Shown: positions 37,128 to 46,017 of the stretch, piece by piece
Numbering within the stretch: position 1 is the first letter of the stretch
How the letters are laid out: each line of letters starts with the position of its first letter
Assembly (NCBI RefSeq): GCF_900091495.1
Contig: NZ_LT607413.1
Coordinates: 3,666,001-3,730,000, forward strand
Reading direction: 5' to 3'
Origin: Micromonospora echinospora
Lineage (GTDB): Bacteria; Actinomycetota; Actinomycetes; Mycobacteriales; Micromonosporaceae
DNA: 64,000 bases
Made by a program: the position numbers and the translations under genes
The notes under the pieces: generated by a model
The model's database searches: none
Seen by the model: the letters and a program-made list of their open reading frames with translations, nothing else
Told to the model about the DNA's origin: nothing

Positions 37128-40100
37128 ATGAGATCCGGTGACACCGGCTCCGCAGTACCGGTCCACGCCGGCGACGGCCTCACCTACCGGTACACCGTGG
37201 CCCGACCGGCGGTGCGGGTCGCCCACGACCGGGCTGCCGCCGCGCTGCTGGCCGCCGTCGAGCTGGTCGACCGCCTCGGACGCGAGCTTCCCGTCCGGGT
37301 CCGGACCGGTGTCGAGACCCTCGACCTGCCGGAGTGGCCGGCGAGCCTGCACCGGCTCCCCGGCGGACCCGCCCGCGCCACCGTCCGGTCGCTGGCCGCC
37401 GTCGGACCACCCGTCGACGGCGACCCCGGAGCGCTGGTGGTGCTTCTCGACAGCGACCCGGGAGCCGACCCGGCCACCGCGCCGGCGCTGCTCCTCGACG
37501 GCACCTTCGGAACCGACCTGGTCACCGTGCCGGTGCTGCTCCGTGCCACGGTCACCGCCGACGGGGTCACCGTCGTGGTCCACTGCGCCCCCGCCGACCC
37601 GTGGTCGGTGAGCGTGCCGGCGGTGGCCGAGATCTTCGCCGAGGTGTTCGCCACGCTGCTGGCCGATCCACGGCTGGAATCCGGTCGGGCTCCGGCGGTC
37701 GGCCCGGTCACCCGGGCACTGGCGTTCGGCCGCCGGGCCGGGCGGGCAGTGGAGGACGCGCCCTTCCGGGCGATCCCCGCCATGATCGAGGAACGTGTCG
37801 ACGCGCATCCGGACCGGCCCGCCGTCGCCTTCCGGGGGCGCCGGCTCAGCTACCGGCAGCTCGACGAACTGGCCAACGGCTTCGCCGCCGGGCTCGCCAC
37901 CCGGGGCGTGACCCGGGGCGACGTGGTGCCCGTCCTCCTCGCCGACGGGCTGGAACTGCCGGTCGCGTACCTGGCGCTGATGAAGCTCGGCGCGGCGTTC
38001 GTCCCCTTCGACCCGGGGTGGCCCGCCGATCGTCTGCGCGCCGCTCTGGCAGTGGTCCGTCCCCGCCTGATGGTCACCGGCCCCATCCCGGACGGTTCCG
38101 CTTCCGGACCGGACGGGCCGCCGACGGTGCCGGTGCGGCTCGACGCCGTCCCGCCCACCGCCACCCGTCCCGGCGTCCCGATCGGACCCGACGACCTGAT
38201 CTACGGGATCTTCACCTCCGGCACCACCGGCACCCCGAAGTGCGCGATGAACCGGCACGACGGGCTCGCCAACCGGTTCCGCTTCATGACCCGCTGGTTC
38301 CACGCCACCGGCGACGAGGTGGTGCTCCAGAACAGTCGGCACACCTTCGACTCCTCGGTGTGGCAGTTGTTCTGGCCGCTCACCACCGGCGGCCGGGTCG
38401 TCGTACCGGTGCAGGGCGGTTTCCTCGACGTCGAGGAAACCGTCCGCACCATCGCCGACGAGCGGGTCACCATGACCGACTTCGTGCCGAGCATCCTCGG
38501 TCTCCTGGTGGCCATGGTGGACCGGGACCCGGACGCCCGCCGGGCCATCGGCACCCTGCGCCACCTGATCGTGGGCGGCGAGGAGATCGACCCGGCGGCG
38601 GTGCACCGGCTCGGCGAACTGGTGCCGGCCATCGCCGTCACCAACGGGTACGGCCCGACCGAGGCGTCCATCGGTATGGTGTTCCACCCGGTGACCCCCG
38701 CCGACGGCGACACCATCCCGATCGGCCGACCGATCGACAACTGCCACGCGGCGGTGGTCGACGCCCACCTGCGTCCCCTGCCGCCCGGCGCGGTCGGCGA
38801 GATCGTCATCGGCGGGGTCTGCCTCGGCGCGGGCTACCTCGGCGCGCCCGCCCGCACCGCCGAGGTGTTCGTGCCCAACCCGCTGCCGGAGATCCCCGGC
38901 CGCCGGCTGTACCGCACCGGGGACCTCGGCCGCCTCGACGCGGACGGACGGCTGCACTTCGTCGGCCGCCGCGACTTCCAGCTGAAGGTCAACGGCGTCC
39001 GGATCGAGGCCGGCGAGATCGAGACCGCGGCGACCCGGTTTCCCGGGATCCACCAGGCCAAGGTCATCGTGGCCCGGGACGGCAGCAGCAGGTCCCTGGC
39101 CCTCTTCGTCGCCGCCGACCGCGAGGTGCCCGAACCACGACTGCGGGAACACCTGCGCCGGCTGCTGCCCCGGACCAGCGTGCCCCGGCACCTGGTCGTC
39201 CTCGACGCCCTGCCGCTGACCCGCAACGGCAAGGTGGACCGGCGGGTGTTGCAGGCCCGCCTCGACGGCCTGCTCGACGAGCGGGCCACCCGGCTGGCCG
39301 GCGGTGACGGCGGGCTGCCGGACCCGGTGCTGGCGGTGTTCCGGGCCGTCCTCGGCCAGCCCGACCTCGACGCCGACACCGACTTCCTGGCCGCCGGGGG
39401 CGACTCGCTCCAGGCCGTCGCGGTGACCACCGCGCTCGCCGGGGAACACGGCGTCCCGCTCGGCGTCCAGGACCTCTTCGAGCACCCCACCCCCGCGCGG
39501 CTGGCCGGTCTGCTTGCCCGACGTCGGCGCGTCCCGGTCGCGCCCGAGGCGGACCTCGTCGCGGCCGACGCCCGTCTCCCCGTCGACCTGCTGGTCCGCG
39601 CCGCCGACCCGCGCCGGGAGATCCGCAGCGTGCTGGTCAGCGGGGCGACCGGGTTCGTCGGCAGCCGCCTGGTGCACGAACTGCTCACCACCACCGACGT
39701 ACGGGTGCACTGCCTGACCCGGGGCGCGGACGACACGGAGGCCACCGCCCGGGTGGTCCGCTCCCTGGCCGACCGGGGCCTGTGGGCGCCGCACCTGGCC
39801 GACCGGCTCGCCGGCTACGCCGCCGACCTGTCCCGCCCCGCCGTCGGGCTGGACGCCCGCACCTGGGACCACCTGGCCCGTGACTGCGACCTGGTGCTGC
39901 ACGTCGGCGCGCTGGTCAACTTCCTCTTCGACTACCGCGCCCACCGGCGGGCCAACGTGCGCGGTACCGCCGAACTGCTCCGGCTGGCCCTCGCGGACCG
40001 GCCGAAACCGCTGCACCACGTCTCCACCCTGGGCGTGCTCGACACCGAGGCGGCCCGGCACCGGCTGCCGCTGCCGGAGACCTTCGACCCGTCCGCCGCC

Positions 40101-40757
40101 ACCCCGCCGACCAGCGGGTACAGCCGGTCCAAGTGGGTTGCCGAGCGGTACCTGACGGCCGCCCGCCGCCGGGGCGCGACGATCACCCTGCTGCGCCTGG
40201 GCGAGGTGATGCCGGCTGCCGACAACGGGACACCGAACCGCCGTGCCCTGACCCACCTGCTGCTCGCCGCCTGCCACCGGCTCGGCATGCGACCCGACGC
40301 GGCGGTCCGCTCCGACTGGACCCCGGTCGACTACGCGGCCCGCCGGATCGTCGCCGCGGTCGCCGACCGGACCACCTGGGGGCGGGCGCTGCACGTGCTG
40401 CACCCGCACAGCGTCGACTTCACCGAGCTGCCCGGCGGCGACGCCGTACCCCGGGTCAGCTGTGCCCGGTTCCTCGCCGCGTTGCGGGACGCGGTGACCG
40501 ACGGCGACCGGGACGCGGCCGCGCTGCTGGCGCTCTTCCCGACCCGGCTGGGCGCGGACGAGGAGCAGCTCCGCGCGGTGTTCGGCGCGCTGCTCACGGA
40601 CAACCCCCGGCTCTTCCGCCGGGACGGGTGCGACCGGCTGGAACGCCGGCACGGCTTCACCGACGCCGACCTCGGCCCGTCGGTCGACGCCTACCGGAGA
40701 TGGCTGACCGGGCAGGGACGGATCGGCGGGGACCGGCCCCCGGCCCCGGCAGCGTGA
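37128..40757 (+). CDS. NRPS-like enzyme: condensation remnant - adenylation - carrier - thioester reductase
   Basis: A 1209-residue megasynthase that should activate an amino or carboxylic acid as AMP ester, load it on a phosphopantetheine arm and release it with NADPH as aldehyde or alcohol. Residues 1-200 look like the C-terminal half of a condensation domain without HHxxxDG. The adenylation domain (about 205-720) has FTSGTTGTPK near 362, NGYGPTEAS, YRTGDLGR and NGKVDRR. The carrier has GGDSLQAV with Ser760. The reductase has SGATGFVGSRL near 838 and GYSRSKWVAE with the catalytic Tyr and Lys near 997. My manual specificity code is D-S-W-D-I-G-G-I-G-K. First gene of a five-gene operon. Confidence 0.9.
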   Translation: MRSGDTGSAVPVHAGDGLTYRYTVARPAVRVAHDRAAAALLAAVELVDRLGRELPVRVRTGVETLDLPEWPASLHRLPGGPARATVRSLAAVGPPVDGDPGALVVLLDSDPGADPATAPALLLDGTFGTDLVTVPVLLRATVTADGVTVVVHCAPADPWSVSVPAVAEIFAEVFATLLADPRLESGRAPAVGPVTRALAFGRRAGRAVEDAPFRAIPAMIEERVDAHPDRPAVAFRGRRLSYRQLDELANGFAAGLATRGVTRGDVVPVLLADGLELPVAYLALMKLGAAFVPFDPGWPADRLRAALAVVRPRLMVTGPIPDGSASGPDGPPTVPVRLDAVPPTATRPGVPIGPDDLIYGIFTSGTTGTPKCAMNRHDGLANRFRFMTRWFHATGDEVVLQNSRHTFDSSVWQLFWPLTTGGRVVVPVQGGFLDVEETVRTIADERVTMTDFVPSILGLLVAMVDRDPDARRAIGTLRHLIVGGEEIDPAAVHRLGELVPAIAVTNGYGPTEASIGMVFHPVTPADGDTIPIGRPIDNCHAAVVDAHLRPLPPGAVGEIVIGGVCLGAGYLGAPARTAEVFVPNPLPEIPGRRLYRTGDLGRLDADGRLHFVGRRDFQLKVNGVRIEAGEIETAATRFPGIHQAKVIVARDGSSRSLALFVAADREVPEPRLREHLRRLLPRTSVPRHLVVLDALPLTRNGKVDRRVLQARLDGLLDERATRLAGGDGGLPDPVLAVFRAVLGQPDLDADTDFLAAGGDSLQAVAVTTALAGEHGVPLGVQDLFEHPTPARLAGLLARRRRVPVAPEADLVAADARLPVDLLVRAADPRREIRSVLVSGATGFVGSRLVHELLTTTDVRVHCLTRGADDTEATARVVRSLADRGLWAPHLADRLAGYAADLSRPAVGLDARTWDHLARDCDLVLHVGALVNFLFDYRAHRRANVRGTAELLRLALADRPKPLHHVSTLGVLDTEAARHRLPLPETFDPSAATPPTSGYSRSKWVAERYLTAARRRGATITLLRLGEVMPAADNGTPNRRALTHLLLAACHRLGMRPDAAVRSDWTPVDYAARRIVAAVADRTTWGRALHVLHPHSVDFTELPGGDAVPRVSCARFLAALRDAVTDGDRDAAALLALFPTRLGADEEQLRAVFGALLTDNPRLFRRDGCDRLERRHGFTDADLGPSVDAYRRWLTGQGRIGGDRPPAPAA

Positions 40758-40767
40758 CGAAAGGAAC

Positions 40768-41757
40768 ATGCGCATGCGTTATCGCAGGTTGGGCCGCCTC
40801 GGCTGGGAGATCAGCGAGGTCGGGTACGGCATGTGGGGCATCGGAGGCGGTCCCGGCGGGTTCACCGGCTGGGACTACGACGTCGCCCCCCGCTGCCTCG
40901 ACGAGGCGGTGGAGCGGGGGTGCAACTTCTTCGACACCGCCTGGGTGTACGGCCGGGGGGTCAGCGAACGCCTCCTCGGTGACCTGCTCCGCCGGCACCC
41001 GGACCGGCGACTGTACGTAGCCACCAAGATCCCGCCGAAGAACCGGGAGTGGCCGCCCGGCCCGCAGGACACCCTCGACGACGTCTTCCCGGCCGACCAC
41101 ATCCGCGAGTACACCCGGTACAGCCTGGACAATCTGGGCGTGGAGCGGATCGACCTGATGCAGTTCCACGTCTGGGAGGACCGCTGGGCCGACGACGGAC
41201 GCTGGCAGGAGACGATCGCCGACCTCAAGCGGGACGGGCTGATCGACGGGGTGGGCATCAGCGTCAACCGCTGGGAGCCCACGAACTGCCTGGCCGCGCT
41301 GGACACCGGCCTGATCGACGTCGTCCAGGTCATCTACAACATCTTCGACCAGGCCCCCGAGGACGAGCTGTTCCACCGGGCCCTGCGCGACGACATCGGC
41401 ATCATCGCCCGCGTCCCGTTCGACGAGGGCACGCTGACCGGCACCCTCACCGCGGAGAGCACCTGGCCGCCGGAGGACTGGCGCAGCACCTACTTCGGAC
41501 CGGAGAACCTGCTGCCCAGCGTGGCCCGCGCGGAGAAGCTCGCCGCCGACCTGCCGCCCGGGACCACCATGCCGGAGCTGGCGCTGCGCTTCGTCCTGCA
41601 CCACCCGGCGGTGAGCACCGTGATCCCCGGCATGCGCCGACCCGAGCACGTCCGCGCCAACCTGGCGGTCAGCGACGGCCAGCCGCTCGACCCGGAACTG
41701 CTGGGCCGCCTCCGCGCCCACCGCTGGGACCGCCAACCGACCTGGTGGTCGCAGTGA
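40768..41757 (+). CDS. Aldo/keto reductase
   Basis: A 329-residue NADPH-dependent TIM-barrel oxidoreductase. The tetrad is visible: Asp in NFFDTAWVYGRG with Tyr five residues on, Lys in VATKIPPKN and His in MQFHVWED. The C-terminal STVIPGMRRPEHVRAN is the cofactor phosphate site. It starts 10 bp after the NRPS-like gene with AAAGGAA in front, so it belongs to the same transcript. It is a natural candidate to reduce the aldehyde that the reductase domain releases. Confidence 0.92.
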   Translation: MRMRYRRLGRLGWEISEVGYGMWGIGGGPGGFTGWDYDVAPRCLDEAVERGCNFFDTAWVYGRGVSERLLGDLLRRHPDRRLYVATKIPPKNREWPPGPQDTLDDVFPADHIREYTRYSLDNLGVERIDLMQFHVWEDRWADDGRWQETIADLKRDGLIDGVGISVNRWEPTNCLAALDTGLIDVVQVIYNIFDQAPEDELFHRALRDDIGIIARVPFDEGTLTGTLTAESTWPPEDWRSTYFGPENLLPSVARAEKLAADLPPGTTMPELALRFVLHHPAVSTVIPGMRRPEHVRANLAVSDGQPLDPELLGRLRAHRWDRQPTWWSQ

Positions 41758-41968
41758 ACCCGGCGGCAGCGTGGCGGACGGGAGGCTGCTCGCCGCCGCC
41801 CGGCGTGATCGTCCGTACCGGACCACGCCGCCCGGCCGCGCCCACGCCCCCCACCCGCCCCGCGCGGCCCGCCCCGGCGGAAGCGGCCGGCCACTCCGCC
41901 GCGCCGGAACCGCCACGCCCCGGTGCCCCGGCGGAGGCGGTGCGGCCCGGGAGGCCGACGGAGACGCC

Positions 41969-42706
41969 ATGGCGCTGATCGCCATGTGGGCGCACCCCCG
42001 GGCGATCTCCACCGCGTTCCTGCGGATGATGATCGCCCGGGGGGACGTCACGGTGGTCCACGAACCCCTGGTGACCCTGGTGGACACCGGCCGGGTCGAA
42101 CTGCCCGCCGCCGACGGCGGCACCGTCACCGCCACCAGCCCGGCCGAGGTCACCGCGCACCTGCTCGACCTGGGTCGGGACCGTCCGGTCTTCGTCAAGG
42201 ACACGTTGGAGTACCGGTACGGGCACCTCTTCGAGGCCCCGGAGCGGATCGCCGACGTCACGCACACCTTCCTGGTCCGCCACCCGGCCCGCACGATCAG
42301 CTCGCACCACGCGATCAAACCGACCGTGGCCTGCCACGAGATCGGCTACGAGCACCAGTGGGACCTGTTCGAGCTGGTCCGGGCGACCGCGCACCGCCCC
42401 CCGGTGGTGCTCTCCGCCGAGGCGCTGCTGCGCGACCCGGACCGGGTGGTGGCGGCCTGGTGCGCGGCGGTCGACCTGCCGTACCGGCCGGAGGCGCTGA
42501 CCTGGGACCCGGGGGACCGGGCGGAGTGGGCCCGGACCCGCATCTGGCACCTGGACGTCGAGCGGACCTCCGGTTTCCGTCCGGTGGCGAAGGACTTCAC
42601 GGTGACCGTGGAGAACGACGCCACCCTGCGCGCCTACTACGACCACCACCTCCCCTTCTACCAGCGCCTCGTCCAGCACGCCATCCCGCTTGAGGAGCCG
42701 TCATGA
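41969..42706 (+). CDS. Sulfotransferase-like protein (P-loop fold)
   Basis: A 245-residue protein of the small bacterial sulfotransferase-like family. The 5'-phosphosulfate loop is AHPRAISTAFLRMM near residues 7-20, and the 3'-phosphate part is FLVRHPARTISSHHAIKP near 98-115, as for PAPS-binding enzymes. It should sulfate a hydroxyl or amine, or bind a related nucleotide. ATG 41969 was chosen because the frame upstream is low-complexity Pro/Arg/Gly; 211 bp thus separate it from the aldo/keto reductase. Its stop overlaps the shell-protein ATG by 4 bp. Confidence 0.83.
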   Translation: MALIAMWAHPRAISTAFLRMMIARGDVTVVHEPLVTLVDTGRVELPAADGGTVTATSPAEVTAHLLDLGRDRPVFVKDTLEYRYGHLFEAPERIADVTHTFLVRHPARTISSHHAIKPTVACHEIGYEHQWDLFELVRATAHRPPVVLSAEALLRDPDRVVAAWCAAVDLPYRPEALTWDPGDRAEWARTRIWHLDVERTSGFRPVAKDFTVTVENDATLRAYYDHHLPFYQRLVQHAIPLEEPS

Positions 42707-43548
42707 CCAGCGCCAGCGCGCCGCCCGTCACCCGATCCCCCGGGGAGGAGTTCGCCGCGGCGTACGCGGCCGACCCGGCCGGAGCCGAGGTCCGGTTCGA
42801 CTTCACCATCACCGACGCCTTCCAGCCCACCAAGGAACGGCCCCGGGTGACCGTCCGCAACCTGTTCCGGAAGCGGTCGGTCGGCATGGACCCGGTCCGG
42901 TTCTGGTGCGAGGGCCGGCCGGACGCCACCGAGGCCGCGGCGGTGCGGGAGTCGGACCTGCGCCGGGAGGCCGCCTTCCGGTTCGGCATGGCCGAGGCCG
43001 GGGTGCACCCGATCCGCGCCTGGGTGCAGATCCCCGAGGAACTGGCGAAGGACCCGGAGGGGCTGGCCGTCTTCGTCGACTACCGGCTGCTGGTCCGGCT
43101 CGCCACCGCCGAGAACCAGGCGCTCACCATCGGCGAGCACGGGCTGCTGCGCCACCCGGAGATCGCGAAGCTGCCGTACCGGCACGACTGGCTCACCGGA
43201 CTGCTGGCCGCCTGCGACGAGATCGAGCAGACCGGGGCCACCCCGCACGCGATGATCGTCAACCCCCGCGACTACTACACCCACCTGCTCGGCCGGAACG
43301 GGCTGCTGGAGGACCTGGCCCGCAACGGCGTGCAGATCTCCCGTACCCGGATGGTGGCACCGGGGGAGGCGGTGGTGGGGGACTTCGCGATGGCCGCGCG
43401 ACTGCTCGACGCCGGACGTTCGGCGATCCGGATCGCCGTACCGCCGCCCGGTACCTTCGCCACCGACGGCCCGGCGGTCTGCGCGGAGATCCACGAGGGA
43501 CTCGCCATCCACCTGCCGACCCACTTCTTCCACGTCGTCCCGGCCTAG
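42703..43548 (+). CDS. HK97-fold shell protein, probable Family 3 (natural-product) encapsulin
   Basis: A 281-residue protein with the order of parts seen in HK97 capsids and encapsulins. A basic extended segment (about 40-75, E-loop-like) is followed by a helical spine region with FVDYRLLVRLATAENQALTIGE (124-145). Next come LTGLLAACDEIEQTGATP, the P-domain signature HAMIVNPRDYYTHLL (182-196) and RMVAPGEAVVGDF (216-228), then a strand, RIAVPP, and the ending HLPTHFFHVV. It should self-assemble into an icosahedral compartment. Family 3 encapsulins were defined computationally from biosynthetic gene clusters, which this locus matches. There are no phage genes around it. The 4-bp overlap with the sulfotransferase gene suggests coupled synthesis. 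Confidence 0.8.
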   Translation: MTSASAPPVTRSPGEEFAAAYAADPAGAEVRFDFTITDAFQPTKERPRVTVRNLFRKRSVGMDPVRFWCEGRPDATEAAAVRESDLRREAAFRFGMAEAGVHPIRAWVQIPEELAKDPEGLAVFVDYRLLVRLATAENQALTIGEHGLLRHPEIAKLPYRHDWLTGLLAACDEIEQTGATPHAMIVNPRDYYTHLLGRNGLLEDLARNGVQISRTRMVAPGEAVVGDFAMAARLLDAGRSAIRIAVPPPGTFATDGPAVCAEIHEGLAIHLPTHFFHVVPA

Positions 43549-43560
43549 GAGAGACCGCTG

Positions 43561-44727
43561 ATGACCGCGACCGCGCCCGGCGGCACCCTCACGTTCTACC
43601 GCCCGTACCTGCCGCTCTTCGGGGCGATCCTGCTCTGCCTGCTCGGGGTGGGGGCGTCCCTGGCCGTGCTGCCGTTCCTGGTCCTCGACGAGCTGGACGG
43701 CAACCGCGTCGAGGTGGGCGTGGTGATCGCGGCGATCGCGGTCGCCGCCGTCGTCGCCCGGCCGATCGCCGGTCGGATCGGCGACCGGTACGGCTACCGG
43801 ACGGTGATGCTCGCCGGGGCCGCCCTCTGCGGCCTGGCCAGCCTCGGCTACCTGGTCGCCGGGAGCATCCCGCTGCTGGTCGCGGTCCGGATCGTGCACG
43901 GCGTCGGCGAGGGCGCGGTCTACACCGCCGGGGCGGCCTGGCTGGTGGCGCTCGCGCCGACCGAACGGCGGGGCCGGATCGTCGGGCTGTACGGCATCCA
44001 CATGTGGGCCGGGATCACCCTCGGGGCGTTGCTCGGCACGGTGCTGCTGCGTACCGCCGGGGGATACCCGGCGGTCTGGGTGTTCGCCGCCCTGACGTCG
44101 GCGGTCGGGCTGGCGCTGGTCGCCGGCCGGCCCCGGCCGGTCCAGAAGTCGGCCGCCGGACCGGCCGGGTTCCTGCCCCGCAGCGCGGTCGCGCCCGGCG
44201 TCGCGCTCTCCCTCGCCGGTCTCGGGTACGCCGGCCTCGCCGCCTTCGCCGCGCTGCACCTGGCCGACCGGGGCGTGGAGAACGGCATCGCCGCGTTCAA
44301 CGCCTTCGGCGTCACCTACGTCGGGGTGCGCCTCTTCGCCGGTGGGCTGCCGGACCGGCTGGGGGCGGGCCGGGTGGCGCTCTGGTCGGCCCTGGTGGAG
44401 GCGGTCGGCCTGCTGCTGGTGGCGGTCGCGGAGAACCTGTGGGTGGCGATCCTCGGCGGCCTGGTCATCGGGGCGGGGCTCTCGCTGCTCTTCCCGGCGC
44501 TGGCCCTGCTGGTGATCAATCGGACTGACCCGGCGCACCAGGGCGCGGCCCTGGGGGCGTTCACCTCGTTCTGGGACATCGGCCTGGTGGCCGGTGGACC
44601 CCTCGCCGGCCTGGTCGCCAGCGCCGCCGGCTACCCGGCGGTCTTCTGGGTCACCCTGGCAGCCGCGCTCCTCTCCGCCGCCATCTCCGCCTCCCCGCTG
44701 AGCGCCCCCACCCCCAGATCCCCCTGA
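43561..44727 (+). CDS. MFS transporter of the encapsulin operon
   Basis: A 388-residue, twelve-helix transporter. GRIGDRYGYRTVMLAGAAL near residue 80 is the loop 2-3 signature (GxxxDRxGRR). VRIVHGVGEGAVYTAGAAWLV and ERRGRIVGLYGIHMWAGITLG are also typical of small-molecule exporters. ATG 43561 lies 12 bp after the shell-protein stop with GGAGAGA in front. As the last gene of the operon it most likely exports the product or gives self-resistance; direction and substrate are inferred. Confidence 0.88.
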   Translation: MTATAPGGTLTFYRPYLPLFGAILLCLLGVGASLAVLPFLVLDELDGNRVEVGVVIAAIAVAAVVARPIAGRIGDRYGYRTVMLAGAALCGLASLGYLVAGSIPLLVAVRIVHGVGEGAVYTAGAAWLVALAPTERRGRIVGLYGIHMWAGITLGALLGTVLLRTAGGYPAVWVFAALTSAVGLALVAGRPRPVQKSAAGPAGFLPRSAVAPGVALSLAGLGYAGLAAFAALHLADRGVENGIAAFNAFGVTYVGVRLFAGGLPDRLGAGRVALWSALVEAVGLLLVAVAENLWVAILGGLVIGAGLSLLFPALALLVINRTDPAHQGAALGAFTSFWDIGLVAGGPLAGLVASAAGYPAVFWVTLAAALLSAAISASPLSAPTPRSP

Positions 44728-44778
44728 CCCGCGCCGCCCCGGTGACCGGCACGTCGATCTCCGATGTCGCCGTCGACC

Positions 44779-45891
44779 TCACGGCCGACCGGCGGTGAAG
44801 CGGGCCGGGGAGTAGGGGGTGGGGTCGACGGGGGGCGGCCCGGCGGTGACCAGGGCGGCGAGCAGGGCCCCGGCGGCCGGGGCGGTCTGCACGCCGTAGC
44901 CACTGAGCCCGGCGAGCCAGAAGAAGCCGGGCGCGTCCGCCGCCGGCCCGATCACCGGCACGTCGTCCGGGGCGGCGGTACGCAGTCCCGCCCAGGCGTG
45001 CCGGATCCGTCGGACGGTCAACGTGGTCGCCTCCTCCACCCGGGCCGCCCCGAGCGCCACGTCCAGGTCGTCCGGACGGACGTCACCCGGCGGCACCGGC
45101 GTGGCGTCCACCGGGGACACCAGCACGTGGCCCGACTCCGGCTTCAGGTAGAAGGTCCCCGCCACGTCGGCGACCATCGGCCAGCCGGTGACGTCCAGGT
45201 CGGCCGGTGCGTCCACCAGGAACGCGGTACGTCGCAGCGGGGTCAACCCCACCGGGCGTACGCCGGCGGCCACGGCGACCTCGTCGGCCCACGCCCCGGC
45301 GGCGTTCACCACCGTACGGACGGTGACGTCCCCGGCGTCCGTGGTGACCCGCCAGCGTCTCCGCTCCCGGCGGAGCGACCGGACCCGGGTGAGCCGGCTG
45401 AGCGTGCCCCCGGCCGCGCGGACGCCCCGCAGGTAGCCCTGGTGCAGCGCGTCCACGTCGACGTCCCGGGCGGCGGGCTTCAGCATCGCCCGGTGGAACC
45501 GTTCCCGCCGCACGATCGGGCAGATGCCCGCGACCTCGGCGAGATCGATCTCCCGGGCCGGCGGGTCGACCTCCGCCCCGTCGCGCAACTGCGCGTCGAA
45601 CAGGTCCTCGTCGCCGGGCGGGCAGAGGATCAGCGAGCCCCGTGGGGTGAGCAGCGGGTGGGCGGCGAACCCCGGGGGTGGGTCGGTCAGCGGGTCGCGG
45701 CTGGCCCGGGTCAGGGCGCGGACCGCCGGGCCACCGTAGTACTCGGAGAACAGGGCGGCGGAGCGGCCGGTGGAGTGGTGGCCGGGCACCTGCTCCATCT
45801 CGGCCAGCAGCACGCGGCCGTACCGGGCGAGGTGGTAGCCGGCGGTGGCGCCCGCGATGCCACCGCCGATGACCATATAGTCAATCGTCAC
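44779..45891 (-). CDS. FAD-dependent oxidoreductase similar to D-arginine dehydrogenase (DauA)
   Basis: A 370-residue DAO-family flavoenzyme. The FAD motif is VIGGGIAGATAGYHLARYG at 6-24. GHHSTGRSAALFSEYYGGPAVRAL, DVDALHQGYLRGVRAAGG, NAAGAWADEVA, FYLKPESGHVLVSP and the C-terminal TWAGLR-like HAWAGLRTAAPDDVPVIG match Pseudomonas DauA along the whole chain. DauA oxidises D-Arg and D-Lys to the 2-keto acids. GTG 45891 was chosen as the start of the flavin fold. It is convergent with the encapsulin operon, 51 bp away, so membership in that pathway is possible but not shown. Confidence 0.85.
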   Translation of the reverse strand: MTIDYMVIGGGIAGATAGYHLARYGRVLLAEMEQVPGHHSTGRSAALFSEYYGGPAVRALTRASRDPLTDPPPGFAAHPLLTPRGSLILCPPGDEDLFDAQLRDGAEVDPPAREIDLAEVAGICPIVRRERFHRAMLKPAARDVDVDALHQGYLRGVRAAGGTLSRLTRVRSLRRERRRWRVTTDAGDVTVRTVVNAAGAWADEVAVAAGVRPVGLTPLRRTAFLVDAPADLDVTGWPMVADVAGTFYLKPESGHVLVSPVDATPVPPGDVRPDDLDVALGAARVEEATTLTVRRIRHAWAGLRTAAPDDVPVIGPAADAPGFFWLAGLSGYGVQTAPAAGALLAALVTAGPPPVDPTPYSPARFTAGRP

Positions 45892-45951
45892 TGAATTGGA
45901 CGGTAGTCGGGTCCGTGGCCACGGGCAACGCCTCCTCCGTGGGTGGCTGCC

Positions 45952-45981
45952 GTGGCCACCCGGGGAGGACCGGGTGGCCAC
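45952..45981 (-). terminator. Terminator after the eroded subtilase
   Basis: A perfect 12-bp stem, GTGGCCACCCGG with CCGGGTGGCCAC, and a 6-nt loop, 36 bp beyond the subtilase stop on its strand. Confidence 0.75.
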
Positions 45982-46017
45982 GGACACGCCGTGTGGATCG
46001 GGGATCGGACGGGTGGG

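Noticed and set aside
37071..40775. 1234-codon open frame on the minus strand
   Set aside because: It is antisense to the NRPS-like gene, has shadow-frame composition and contains no domain.
42703..43548. Prophage capsid gene
   Set aside because: There are no portal, terminase, protease or tail genes around it. It is overlapped and flanked by biosynthetic genes in one operon.
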